DNA of 64,000 bases, taken from REEB95 sp035632055 (lineage in GTDB: Bacteria > Pseudomonadota > Alphaproteobacteria > ATCC43930 > CGMCC-115725). The notes beneath the pieces are model-generated. The model saw only the letters and a list, made by a program, of their open reading frames with translations, had not been told where the DNA came from and did not search any database. A program made the translations under genes and the position numbers. This document shows, piece after piece, positions 53,339 to 60,513 of the stretch (its first letter is position 1; every line of letters starts with the position of its first letter). The stretch spans positions 5,258 to 69,257 of the forward strand of contig DASQHO010000018.1 of the NCBI GenBank assembly GCA_035632055.1, written 5' to 3'.

Positions 53339-53950
53339 CTAGTTGTGGATGATCGCCGCGACCGTGTTGGACGACTGCAACAGCGAGTTGTTGCCGTTGT
53401 TCTGGGTGACGTTCATCAAACCCGTGCCGCCAACGCTTGAGAGGCTGTTGGTCGAGCCAACCGGGGTCGAGGACCAGCTGTGCTTGTCATTGTCGGTGAA
53501 CTTGCCGTACGAGAACGAGTCGGAGTCGCTCGAGCTCTTCTTGATCGTGGCCGCGCCTGTCGAGTTGTTGCCTTCGACTTCGCCGATCTGCGCACTCACC
53601 GCGAGAGCGGTGTTGGCAGTGATGTCAGCCGGATTGGTCGAGCAGGCGCAGCTGTTCAGGACGATGCCGAGCGTGTTGGCGCTCTGCAGCTCGCTGTTCG
53701 CGCCGTTGTTCTGCTGCACGTTGGTGAGGCCGATGCCATTGATGCTGCCGGCAGTGTTGCTGCCAACGGTGCCGGAGGCATTGTTGCGCTCGACTTCGCC
53801 GGCCTGGACCGACGCCGCAACCGCGGTGTTGGCAAGCAGGAACGGATCGTTGCTCTTGCCGTGTTCGCCGTCGCTGCCGGCGAATGCGTAACTACCAAAG
53901 CTCAGACCCACGACGAGGGCCGAAGCCGCAACCAGAAGATGCTTCTTCAT
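53339..53950 (-). CDS. Putative functional-amyloid subunit with two repeats (FapB/FapC-like)
   Basis: This is a 203-residue exported protein; the signal peptide ends YAFA at about 24. Two repeats follow. Each opens ANTA[VL]A, passes through GEVE[RG]NN (51-57 and 123-129), and closes with the core GIGLTNVQQNNGANSELQS (72-90) or GTGLMNVTQNNGNNSLLQS (175-193). The linker between them is Ser/Asp-rich, and a CAC motif lies at 101-103. Asn/Gln-spaced cores with Gly are the hallmark of FapC and curli-type amyloid repeats. It is the first gene after a sigma54 promoter, has a strong AAGGAG site, and is followed by a stem-loop, as expected for a highly made major subunit. There is no sequence-level proof of fibre formation. 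Confidence 0.78.
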   Translation of the reverse strand: MKKHLLVAASALVVGLSFGSYAFAGSDGEHGKSNDPFLLANTAVAASVQAGEVERNNASGTVGSNTAGSINGIGLTNVQQNNGANSELQSANTLGIVLNSCACSTNPADITANTALAVSAQIGEVEGNNSTGAATIKKSSSDSDSFSYGKFTDNDKHSWSSTPVGSTNSLSSVGGTGLMNVTQNNGNNSLLQSSNTVAAIIHN

Positions 53951-54052
53951 TACTGATCTCCTTGCGTTAGGGTTTCGGTCTGATGACCGACGAAAAGCCG
54001 TCGAATCTCGCGTGGTGTCGCGCCCCGGGAGTCCTTCCGGCACGATCTCAGT

Positions 54053-54068
54053 CGCAAGACGCGTGCCA
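54053..54068 (-). promoter_or_regulatory. Sigma54 promoter of the fibre operon
   Basis: TGGCACGCGTCTTGCG on the minus strand matches the -24/-12 consensus TGGCACG-N4-TTGC at every fixed position. Transcription would start near 54043, leaving a leader of about 93 bases before the subunit start codon. Confidence 0.85.
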
Positions 54069-54162
54069 CGGTTTGTCACAGCACGAAGCGATGGATTTCC
54101 GCGGTCTTCGGCGCGCGCCGCGCCGCGGCGCGATGTGTTCGGTGTTTCACCGTTGGGACGCG

Positions 54163-54189
54163 TGTGACACGCGCTGTGACACTGTGACA
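54163..54189. promoter_or_regulatory. Three TGTGACA repeats, probable activator sites
   Basis: TGTGACA occurs at 54163-54169, 54175-54181 and 54183-54189, about 120-146 bases upstream of the predicted start. That is the usual distance for sigma54 enhancer sites. An inverted copy TGTCAC lies at 54074-54079. Confidence 0.6.
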
Positions 54190-54289
54190 CTGCGCCGGCG
54201 ACGCACTTCATCGCGACGCAACGCGCCGCACCGCGACGGGAATCGCGGTGTGGTTCCGGCGGAATTTGGAGGAGCGAGAGCGGCGCCGA

Positions 54290-55024
54290 TCAGACGGCGT
54301 CGGTAACCGGCGTCATGCCGTGCTTCAACGCCCAGACGGCGGCCTGCGTCCGGTTGTTGGCGTGGATTTTCTGGAAGACCGATTTCATCCGCGCCTTGAC
54401 GGTGGACTCCGTGACCTGCAGCCGCGCCGCGATGGTGCGGTTGGAATGACCGGCCAGAAGATGGCGCAGGATCTGTTCGTCGAGCTGCGACAGCCGCACG
54501 GCGCCGCGTTCGCTCGGCGACGCGCCGCTTTGCACGACCGACGGTTCCTGAAAAATCTCGAACGGGAACATGCGTTCGCCGGCGACGATGAGCTCGAGCT
54601 GGCGCCGGAACACCAGCGGCCGGCTGATCTTCGAGAGATAGCCGTCGAGATCGAGCTGCGAGCAGATCAGCCACACGTCCGGCGTCAACCGGTTGGACAG
54701 CAGGACGATCCGCGCCTGCGGAAACTGATGGCGCAGCACCGCGAGTTGTTCGCGCCATTGGCCGAGATTGCCGTCGGCCGAGACGTCAACGACGAACAGC
54801 TCGGGCATCTTGTCGTCCGCCAGCACCGGCGGAATCGCCGCGAGATCCTCGGCCTCGATTGCGACCGCGAAGCCTGCGTCTTCGAGCACGAGCTTGAGCC
54901 CTTCGCGCTCGAGCGACGCCGGCGAGATCACCGCGACGCGCGTCGGGTGGGGATGCGCGATCGGCATTGAACCAAGCGTCGGTCGCCGTGGCGACATTTG
55001 CTCACTCCCGCGTACTCCAAACAT
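54290..55024 (-). CDS. LuxR/NarL-type regulator with degenerate receiver domain
   Basis: This is a 244-residue regulator. The receiver-like domain (about 28-145) keeps an Asp80 in FVVDVSADG and Lys132 but has VISPAS instead of the paired acidic residues needed for metal binding. It is therefore unlikely to be phosphorylated normally. The C-terminal domain (about 180-240) is a LuxR helix-turn-helix (LDEQILRHLLAGHSNRTIAARLQVTESTVKARMKSVF). The ATG at 55024 follows a GAGGAG site. It lies 17 bases downstream of a secreted-protein gene and shares its transcript. A similar regulator is encoded at the far end of the cluster. Confidence 0.88.
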   Translation of the reverse strand: MFGVRGSEQMSPRRPTLGSMPIAHPHPTRVAVISPASLEREGLKLVLEDAGFAVAIEAEDLAAIPPVLADDKMPELFVVDVSADGNLGQWREQLAVLRHQFPQARIVLLSNRLTPDVWLICSQLDLDGYLSKISRPLVFRRQLELIVAGERMFPFEIFQEPSVVQSGASPSERGAVRLSQLDEQILRHLLAGHSNRTIAARLQVTESTVKARMKSVFQKIHANNRTQAAVWALKHGMTPVTDAV

Positions 55025-55041
55025 TTTCTCCTCGCCTCGCG

Positions 55042-55719
55042 TTAGTGAATCGTGGTGTTGGACGTCCGCGTGTTGTTGGGAACCGAGTTCATCACCGAGC
55101 TCGTGAAGAACGACATCGCGGTCGCGCCGCATGGCATCGGAATGGGCGTACCGCCCGGCGGCGGCGACGACGGCGGCGTGGGACCTAATTTGACGAATAT
55201 GGCTGTCGGCAGCGTGTCGTGCGGCAGCAGATCGGCGCCGCCCTGATCGCAATTGGCGTTGGTGTGGTTGGACCACGCGGTGTCGCTGTGGTAGAGGCGG
55301 TCCGGACAGAGAAACCGCAGCGACGTGTTGGCGCCTTCGGCGGCGGCGCTCGCCAGGAATCGATCGCCGACGGATTCGTTGCCGTACGGATTGATCCGCA
55401 GGTCTGGGCCGGCGCTGGGCAGAACATTCGCCAGCGCCGCGATCAGGTTGTTGATGCCGGAGCCGGCGGGTGCCGCCATTTCCTCGTAGCTCACACTCGG
55501 GCCAAGGCCATATGCCGCCGCGATCTGCAGCGGGCTGCCGGATGCGCCAAGCGCGTCGCCGTGCGGTGCGGCCGAAGCGACGCCGGCAAAACCGAGCGCG
55601 CCGGCCAGCCCGGCAACGAGCGACATCGCCACCAGGCTGGCACGGCGTGACCGAGCGCGAGCCGGGGGCCGACGCCGGGTTGGGTCCAATGCGGTCGGGC
55701 GATTGAGGTTCGTCATCAT
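55042..55719 (-). CDS. Exported protein of unknown function in the fibre cluster
   Basis: This is a 225-residue protein with a long Arg-rich N-terminus before a hydrophobic signal segment (SLVAMSLVAGLAGALGFAGVASA, about residues 28-50). The mature part has LQIAAAYGLGPSVSYEEMAAP, a region with two Cys (FLCPDRLYHSDTAWSNHTNANCDQGG), a Pro-rich stretch and an Asn/Thr-rich end (NSVPNNTRTSNTTIH). I recognise no domain. A sigma54 promoter lies 60 bases before the start, so it probably belongs to the same regulon as the fibre genes. Confidence 0.65.
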   Translation of the reverse strand: MMTNLNRPTALDPTRRRPPARARSRRASLVAMSLVAGLAGALGFAGVASAAPHGDALGASGSPLQIAAAYGLGPSVSYEEMAAPAGSGINNLIAALANVLPSAGPDLRINPYGNESVGDRFLASAAAEGANTSLRFLCPDRLYHSDTAWSNHTNANCDQGGADLLPHDTLPTAIFVKLGPTPPSSPPPGGTPIPMPCGATAMSFFTSSVMNSVPNNTRTSNTTIH

Positions 55720-55778
55720 TGTGCCGCGAAACTCTTTGGGCCCGCGCTCCATTGCGCGATTGCCGTCGCATTCCTCTA

Positions 55779-55794
55779 CGCACAACGCGTGCCA
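55779..55794 (-). promoter_or_regulatory. Sigma54 promoter of the exported-protein / LuxR unit
   Basis: TGGCACGCGTTGTGCG on the minus strand has the full TGGCACG block and GC at correct spacing. Only one of the two T residues before GC is present. The first ten bases are identical to the promoter at 54053. The start codon lies about 60 bases downstream. Confidence 0.75.
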
Positions 55795-55923
55795 ACCGGT
55801 CGCCGCGGCCCGGCCGCGACAAACCTGTGGCTGCACACAAGGGATTTCTTTCGGCTATGCCGCAGCCTTCGTTAATCCGAACGGATTATCAGCGCGCAAC
55901 CTGTCTCGCGATTGGAGCACCCA

Positions 55924-55941
55924 TGTCACGCGACGGTGACA
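55924..55941. promoter_or_regulatory. Inverted repeat TGTCAC-N6-GTGACA, probable enhancer site
   Basis: Perfect 6-bp arms carry the same GTGACA word found three times upstream of the fibre operon. The site lies 130 bases from the left promoter and about 170 from the right one. Confidence 0.65.
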
Positions 55942-56107
55942 GTTTCCATCGCTGCACGGGACACGTTCGGACATGTATCCGGTCGCCGAAAGTGACGGCG
56001 ACGAAAAAATAGCGCGTCGCGGCGTGTGAAAATTGTCGCGCGGATTGGACATTGCGCCGTGTCGTTCATGTTGGAGCGCCGCGTGCGCCGGACCGGTGGC
56101 GCGCGTG

Positions 56108-56123
56108 TGGCCTGCTTCTTGCT
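56108..56123 (+). promoter_or_regulatory. Sigma54 promoter of the small-protein pair
   Basis: TGGCCTGCTTCTTGCT on the plus strand matches TGGC, G at -20, and TTGC at the correct spacing. The start codon of the next gene is 45 bases downstream. Confidence 0.6.
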
Positions 56124-56167
56124 CTGCATTGCGTGTCGGAGACGAAGTCCGGCAGGGAGGCAGAGCG

Positions 56168-56479
56168 ATGAGCATCCAATCCCGATGCGTGGCCGATCGC
56201 AGCGAGCGATCCACACGCCGCACTGATCCGATCAACGGCTCGCGCGCCGTTGCATCGCCCCTATTCCGAACGCTGATGGTCAACGTCAATCGGCGCCGGA
56301 TGGCGACCGATCGCGTCTATTTCGCGCTGGTCAGCGTTATTGCCGAGCTATTGTGCGACGAGGAAGTCGCGGAATTGGCCTATTACCTGCAGCCGCAGCT
56401 TACCGTCGACGCGTGCGTCCGTGCGGACCTGCCGAAGGCGCCGACCTTGCACCGGCGCGCAGCGAGCCGTCATGCCTAG
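56168..56479 (+). CDS. Small protein of unknown function, sigma54 unit
   Basis: This is a 103-residue protein. The start ATG has a GGGAGG site 7 bases upstream (56155-56160). The first 40 residues are Arg/Ser-rich; the centre is a helix (VYFALVSVIAELLCDEEVAELAYYLQ) and the end is basic. It has no signal peptide. A sigma54 promoter precedes it, and its stop overlaps the start of the next gene. A shorter product from an ATG at 56277 is possible. No family is recognised. Confidence 0.6.
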   Translation: MSIQSRCVADRSERSTRRTDPINGSRAVASPLFRTLMVNVNRRRMATDRVYFALVSVIAELLCDEEVAELAYYLQPQLTVDACVRADLPKAPTLHRRAASRHA

Positions 56480-56840
56480 GGACACGAACCTGCCAGCGAA
56501 CGGCCTGACGGCCGCGGATATCGAACTCGTTCGCGAAGTTGCCGTCGTGATGACCTATACCGGACGCTGGCAATCGATCTGCCGCGCTAGCGACCTGTTC
56601 TGCGATTATTTCGAAGCACGGCTTCCCGATGCACAACGTTCGCGGCTGATGATCGGCATCCTTCACGGGCGCCACTATTTCTGCATGGACGGCCGCACGA
56701 GCGCCGTTTATGTCGGCGATACGCTCGAACAAGTGGCGCGGCGCGCCGGCCTGCCGCTTCCGGCGCAATTGGATGTGCTGTACGGCGTTGGATCGAGATG
56801 GGCTGAAAACGCCGGACCGGGCGTGACGCGCAGCCAATAA
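56472..56840 (+). CDS. Small soluble protein of unknown function, sigma54 unit
   Basis: This is a 122-residue protein that overlaps the preceding gene by 8 bases, so translation is coupled. It contains DIELVREVAVVMTYTGRWQSICRASDLFCDYFEARLPDAQRSRLMIGILHGRHYFCMDGRT, mostly helical with three Cys. It has no signal peptide. Its 3' end overlaps the convergent lipoprotein gene by about 133 bases. The function is unknown; position suggests a regulatory or assembly role in the cluster. Confidence 0.55.
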   Translation: MPRDTNLPANGLTAADIELVREVAVVMTYTGRWQSICRASDLFCDYFEARLPDAQRSRLMIGILHGRHYFCMDGRTSAVYVGDTLEQVARRAGLPLPAQLDVLYGVGSRWAENAGPGVTRSQ

Positions 56841-57337
56841 CGCCGGGGATAACCCTCTGCGTCGATGTCGCCCCGAAGGCCGATAATGTGCGGCCAGCCG
56901 GCGCGGCAGCCCCACGAATACGTCGTTGGAGGTCCGCTCATGCTTGGCAACGGCTGGTCAACTTCCGGGAACGCGCGGCAGAAATCCAGGATGTCCTTGG
57001 TCGGCACGTGGCTCGTGTCGCCGGCTTTGGCGTCACAGGGCATGCCGAACCCGAAGCTGCACGCCACAACCGATCCATCGCTGCAGCGCCAGGCAACGGG
57101 TAATGCCATCTGGGCGGTGACCGCCGGTCCCAGATGCAAGGCGCGGGTCACGGCATCGGCTATCCATTCGGGCGAGGCAGGCCCGTCGTACCGGTCATCC
57201 GGATGGTCGATCGTGCCGACTGCCGCGCAGTATGGAACGGGGTCGTGATATGCTACCGGTGTCGACGTTGACGTGCAGCCGGACGCAGCGGCGAGTGCCG
57301 CAACCAGCCCGAGGATGCGCGTGCACTTCGGCAGCAT
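56708..57337 (-). CDS. Putative lipoprotein
   Basis: This is a 209-residue protein with a lipoprotein signal peptide ending AASGC (Cys at about residue 21). The mature part has several Cys (VPYCAAVGTIDHPDDRYDG, WRCSDGSVVACSFGFGMPCD, DFCRAFPEVD, WGCRAGWP) that could form disulphides. The last 45 residues are low in complexity and overlap the convergent gene on the other strand, so the true end may be shorter. It has no recognised domain. Confidence 0.65.
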   Translation of the reverse strand: MLPKCTRILGLVAALAAASGCTSTSTPVAYHDPVPYCAAVGTIDHPDDRYDGPASPEWIADAVTRALHLGPAVTAQMALPVAWRCSDGSVVACSFGFGMPCDAKAGDTSHVPTKDILDFCRAFPEVDQPLPSMSGPPTTYSWGCRAGWPHIIGLRGDIDAEGYPRRYWLRVTPGPAFSAHLDPTPYSTSNCAGSGRPARRATCSSVSPT

Positions 57338-57452
57338 GCGTCATCGTCATAAGGCGCGCCGGTGGACCCTGTAAAGCGGTGCCCGCTCCACGGGCATCGG
57401 CCATATTCCGGCGGACCGTGCAAACGGCAGCCGGCGGACCGGGAGGGGAGAA

Positions 57453-58061
57453 ATGGCTGGCAGCCGGATCACGCGCCGGACGGCATTAACAATAGGCGCC
57501 GCCGTGCTGGTCGCCAGCCGGTCTAGCGGCGTTCGGGCCGCCCGCCCGGCGGGCGCGGTGCCGTCACTGAGCGGCTACGTCGGCGATTATTATCCGTTCG
57601 ATCGGCCGCAAATCCTGCCGCGCATCGCGTTCGAAGATCTCAGCGGCAACCTACGGGATCTTTCGCTCATGGCCGGCCGCATCGTTCTGTTGAATTTCTG
57701 GGCGACATGGTGCGCGCCGTGTCTGGCTGAGATGCCCGACCTCGACCGGCTGCAGGCGCGTTTCTCCAGCGACGTTTTTGCCGTGCTCGCGATCTGCACC
57801 GACGCGCGCAGCATCCAGACAGTGAGCGACTTTTTCGCGCAACACGGGCTGCGGAACTTGGCCGCTTATGCCGATCCGACCGGAAGGGACATGCACGACT
57901 GCGCGATCAGCGCGATGCCGACATCCTTCATCATCGATCGCATCGGGCACGCGCGCGGTATTCTTCCCGGCGCCGCACGCTGGGATTCGCCGGCTGCGCA
58001 AGCGTTGATCGACTATTATCTGACTGAGAAACCAGTCGATACAGCGGCGCGCACCTGGTAG
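57453..58061 (+). CDS. Thioredoxin-fold protein, TlpA-like, exported
   Basis: This is a 202-residue thiol-disulphide protein. The N-terminus (SRITRRTALTIGAAVLVASR) looks like a twin-arginine export signal. The thioredoxin domain has NFWATWCAPCLAEMPDLDRLQ with the CxxC pair at about 88-91 and a cis-Pro in AMPTSFIID. TlpA/ResA-type proteins reduce disulphides or help cytochrome c and oxidase assembly in the periplasm. It has a strong GGGAGGGG site. Here it may act on the Cys-bearing secreted proteins nearby, which is inference. Confidence 0.88.
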   Translation: MAGSRITRRTALTIGAAVLVASRSSGVRAARPAGAVPSLSGYVGDYYPFDRPQILPRIAFEDLSGNLRDLSLMAGRIVLLNFWATWCAPCLAEMPDLDRLQARFSSDVFAVLAICTDARSIQTVSDFFAQHGLRNLAAYADPTGRDMHDCAISAMPTSFIIDRIGHARGILPGAARWDSPAAQALIDYYLTEKPVDTAARTW

Positions 58062-58086
58062 CGGCGCCGTTGCCGGCGCCATCCGA

Positions 58087-58812
58087 TCAAGAATTGGTCG
58101 CGACCGGAGCCGGCGACTGCGACGGCTGAATGTCGCCGTTGCCATGCTTCTCTTCGCCGGTCCACATCGTGCCCTGCTTGGTGACCCAGATGGCCGCCTG
58201 CGTCCGGTTGGTGCACCCGATCTTCCGGAGCAGCGTCTTGATGTGGACCTTGATCGTCGCCTCGGACAGCTGCAGTTCGCGGGCGATGAATTTGTTGGAG
58301 CGGCCATCGCGCAGGAAATACAGCACCTGGCGCTCGCGATCCGAGAATATCGGACCTGTGGGCGCCTGCGCGTAGTCGGCGACTTCCCCTTCGCTCGGAA
58401 GCGTCGTCAGCAGCAGGCTGAACGGGAAGACGTTCTCGCCCATCATGACCAGGTCGAGAGATTTGCGCAGCACCTCGAGCGACGAGTCCGACAACAGGCA
58501 GGCGTCGAGGTTCGCGCCGAAAATGTCGATCAGCACGCTGCGGGGAAGCTGCACCCGCTGGGCGTAAAAGACGATGCGGCTGCGTGGATAGACCTGCCGC
58601 AACGTTTTCAGGGGCACGACCATCTCTTCGTCGAGCCGCGAGCCGATGAAAATCAGGTCGCAATGCTCATCGGCGACTTCGATGGCCTTATTGATGCTCG
58701 CGAAATCGTGGCGAATCTTATAGCGCGAGTTCGCGAAGAAGGCCTTGATGCCTTCCCGCGTCAGGGTGTGCTCGGTGATTACGATGACCTCGAAATCACG
58801 CTCGAGTTCCAC
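58087..58812 (-). CDS. LuxR/NarL-type regulator lacking the phosphoacceptor
   Basis: This is a 241-residue regulator. The receiver-like domain has VITEHT in place of the acidic pair and Gly57 in CDLIFIGSR where the phosphorylated Asp should be, so it cannot be phosphorylated in the usual way. The C-terminal LuxR domain (FSDRERQVLYFLRDGRSNKFIARELQLSEATIKVHIKTLL) is intact. The GTG at 58812 follows GGAGGG by 7 bases, a better start than the ATG at 58854. It resembles the regulator at 54290, including a shared GE-x-[VM]-FPF segment before the HTH linker. Confidence 0.9.
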   Translation of the reverse strand: MELERDFEVIVITEHTLTREGIKAFFANSRYKIRHDFASINKAIEVADEHCDLIFIGSRLDEEMVVPLKTLRQVYPRSRIVFYAQRVQLPRSVLIDIFGANLDACLLSDSSLEVLRKSLDLVMMGENVFPFSLLLTTLPSEGEVADYAQAPTGPIFSDRERQVLYFLRDGRSNKFIARELQLSEATIKVHIKTLLRKIGCTNRTQAAIWVTKQGTMWTGEEKHGNGDIQPSQSPAPVATNS

Positions 58813-60215
58813 TCGATTACCCTCCACTGCCGGACTCCGACCCCGACCCCACACCCCCGTGCGCTGAAGCTTGAATCGAATTCACACCCTGGTTCCTGTC
58901 CCACGCGCCCCCGCTTCCGTTTTTTTTTGGCGAACCGCTCGTCGACTGCACCCGTATGCAACCGCGACCGAATTCGCTATCCCTGGGCCATATCGCGTTT
59001 CGCTCACGCGATTTTTTTCGCAATGGGGTCCGACACTAGCCCGAGGCATCATCGGCGTAAGCCCATTGGCTCGCATCGACTTAGATCATTGGCGCAAGCG
59101 AACGCGCCATATGGCTGACGTTCACATTTAGCACGATACTGATCCAAAAAAATGAACGTGCGCGCACGGTAGAGTTGCACGGCGCGCTTAACACCCGGTG
59201 AAGACCAGTGCGATTCGCGATGCGGCAAATTTGCTTAGCCGAAGCTAACAACCGGCGAGCGACGCCGATCCGGCCTCGAATGCATCTGTATGTCACTTGC
59301 ATCGGATCGGTGAGACCATACAGCGACCATCTACCATAGTCGAATAGATCAATTGATCTACTCAACCAAATTAGCAATGCGGTCGCCCCAAGGTTGTAGC
59401 CGTTCGTATCGACCAAGCGTTGTGTAAGGCAACCGATGGGATGAAACAGCCGGCAGAAGGCCGAACGCGCGCCGTTGTGGCCTCCGACGCCCTCTTATAT
59501 CAATTTGACGAAACTCGGTTGGGAACTCATGTGGATTAATACCCAAGTGGTAACGTAGCGAGATGGAAAATCGCGGCGTTGCCGCCGAACGCATTCATGT
59601 AATCGTGCGCAGTGGTATGCCAAGGCATCATGACACATCGTGGTATGCCAAAGCGCCCTTGCAAAATTTTCGATGATGGATTGGCCGTCGCACGAAAGTG
59701 CGAATGCGCACGCATGCAACTGCGCGATGGCCGATATGCTTCATCGGCGCTGCGCGTCGACCGACACGGTCACTGTCGGCGCGCGATCGCATTCTGCGAT
59801 CACCCGCAGCGATGAACACCAGCTCGGCCGGCGCAGGAATCGCGCCGGCGGTTGCGATCGCTGAAACACGCATCTGAGAATCATCCAACCGCATCTGGAT
59901 GTTCGCGAGATAGCCGGACCGTCTTCGTCAATTCAGGCGAATATGCCGACGCGAATGTCTGGCGCGCCGAACTCGATCGCGCGCGACCGATGCGCCGGCG
60001 CGAACGATTCAAGCAGAGGGATTAAACCGGAAGGGTGCTGGATACGGCCGCGATTGGGGCCATATTTAATCACTAGGCGACGGCGACGGACGGGCGATGA
60101 AGCGCGCCATTGGTTGTCGTGTGTCCCGCGTCTGATCGGCACATCGCCTGAACGGTTACGCCAAATGCAGCCCAAGTCGTCTTTCACCGCACCCAATTGA
60201 GAAGGAGCGCGTGTT
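58813..60215. other. 1.4-kb stretch without a convincing gene
   Basis: Frames on both strands lack ribosome-binding sites and coding bias. The stretch holds a T-tract near 58920, a plus-strand terminator-like hairpin (58992-59018), a 16-bp palindrome TAGATCAATTGATCTA (59345-59360) and two copies of GTGGTATGCCAA (59612-59623 and 59640-59651). Parts, such as 59281-59400, are clearly richer in A+T than the surroundings. Confidence 0.6.
58992..59018 (+). terminator. Terminator-like hairpin without an upstream gene
   Basis: A 7-bp stem ATCGCGT/ACGCGAT with a 7-base loop is followed by seven T. No plus-strand gene precedes it, so it may end a small RNA or be fortuitous. Confidence 0.45.
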
Positions 60216-60455
60216 ATGTCGACGCCCGTTCCTTTCGCGCGGATGTTGGACCTGCAGGGGCCGGGACCGTTTCTGTTGCCGCGCATGAAGGGCGTCATGT
60301 CGTTCGGCACCGGAACGTGGGACTGGCCCGTTCTTCGATTCGAATCGCTGCAAGGCCAGGATGTTCTGGTTCCGCTGGCGGCCGAGGCGATCAACGCGCT
60401 GAAGGTGGAAATTCAAAATTGGCTGCGGCTGCCGCAAAACCCTTTGAATCAGTGA
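60216..60455 (+). CDS. Small protein of unknown function
   Basis: This is a 79-residue protein with a strong AAGGAG site 8 bases before the ATG. The sequence (MSTPVPFARMLDLQGPGPFLLPRMKGVMSFGTGTWDWPVLRFESLQGQ) is compact with a Trp-rich centre and no signal peptide. It forms a pair with the next gene. Function unknown. Confidence 0.6.
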   Translation: MSTPVPFARMLDLQGPGPFLLPRMKGVMSFGTGTWDWPVLRFESLQGQDVLVPLAAEAINALKVEIQNWLRLPQNPLNQ

Positions 60456-60513
60456 GGATACGCCGGATCGGCCGCAACAACTTGACGCAGAACGCGAAAG
60501 CAGGGAGCAGAAC

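Larger units (their letters stand above)
53951..54289. other. 339-base regulatory region upstream of the fibre operon
   Basis: No gene is seen. It holds a sigma54 promoter at 54053-54068 and three TGTGACA repeats at 54163-54189. It separates the LuxR regulator gene from the subunit gene on the same strand. Confidence 0.7.
55720..56167. other. 448-base divergent regulatory region
   Basis: No gene is seen. One sigma54 promoter points left (55779-55794) and another right (56108-56123). A TGTCAC-N6-GTGACA inverted repeat at 55924-55941 lies between them and could serve both. Confidence 0.7.

Noticed and set aside
48822..53950. Curli (csg) system
   Set aside because: There is no CsgG lipoprotein pore and no CsgE, CsgF or CsgD homologue. 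The barrel with coiled coil and the C39 peptidase point to a Fap-like system.
59081..59416. Minus-strand frame of 111 codons in the 1.4-kb gap
   Set aside because: It has an irregular composition and no ribosome-binding site or known pattern.
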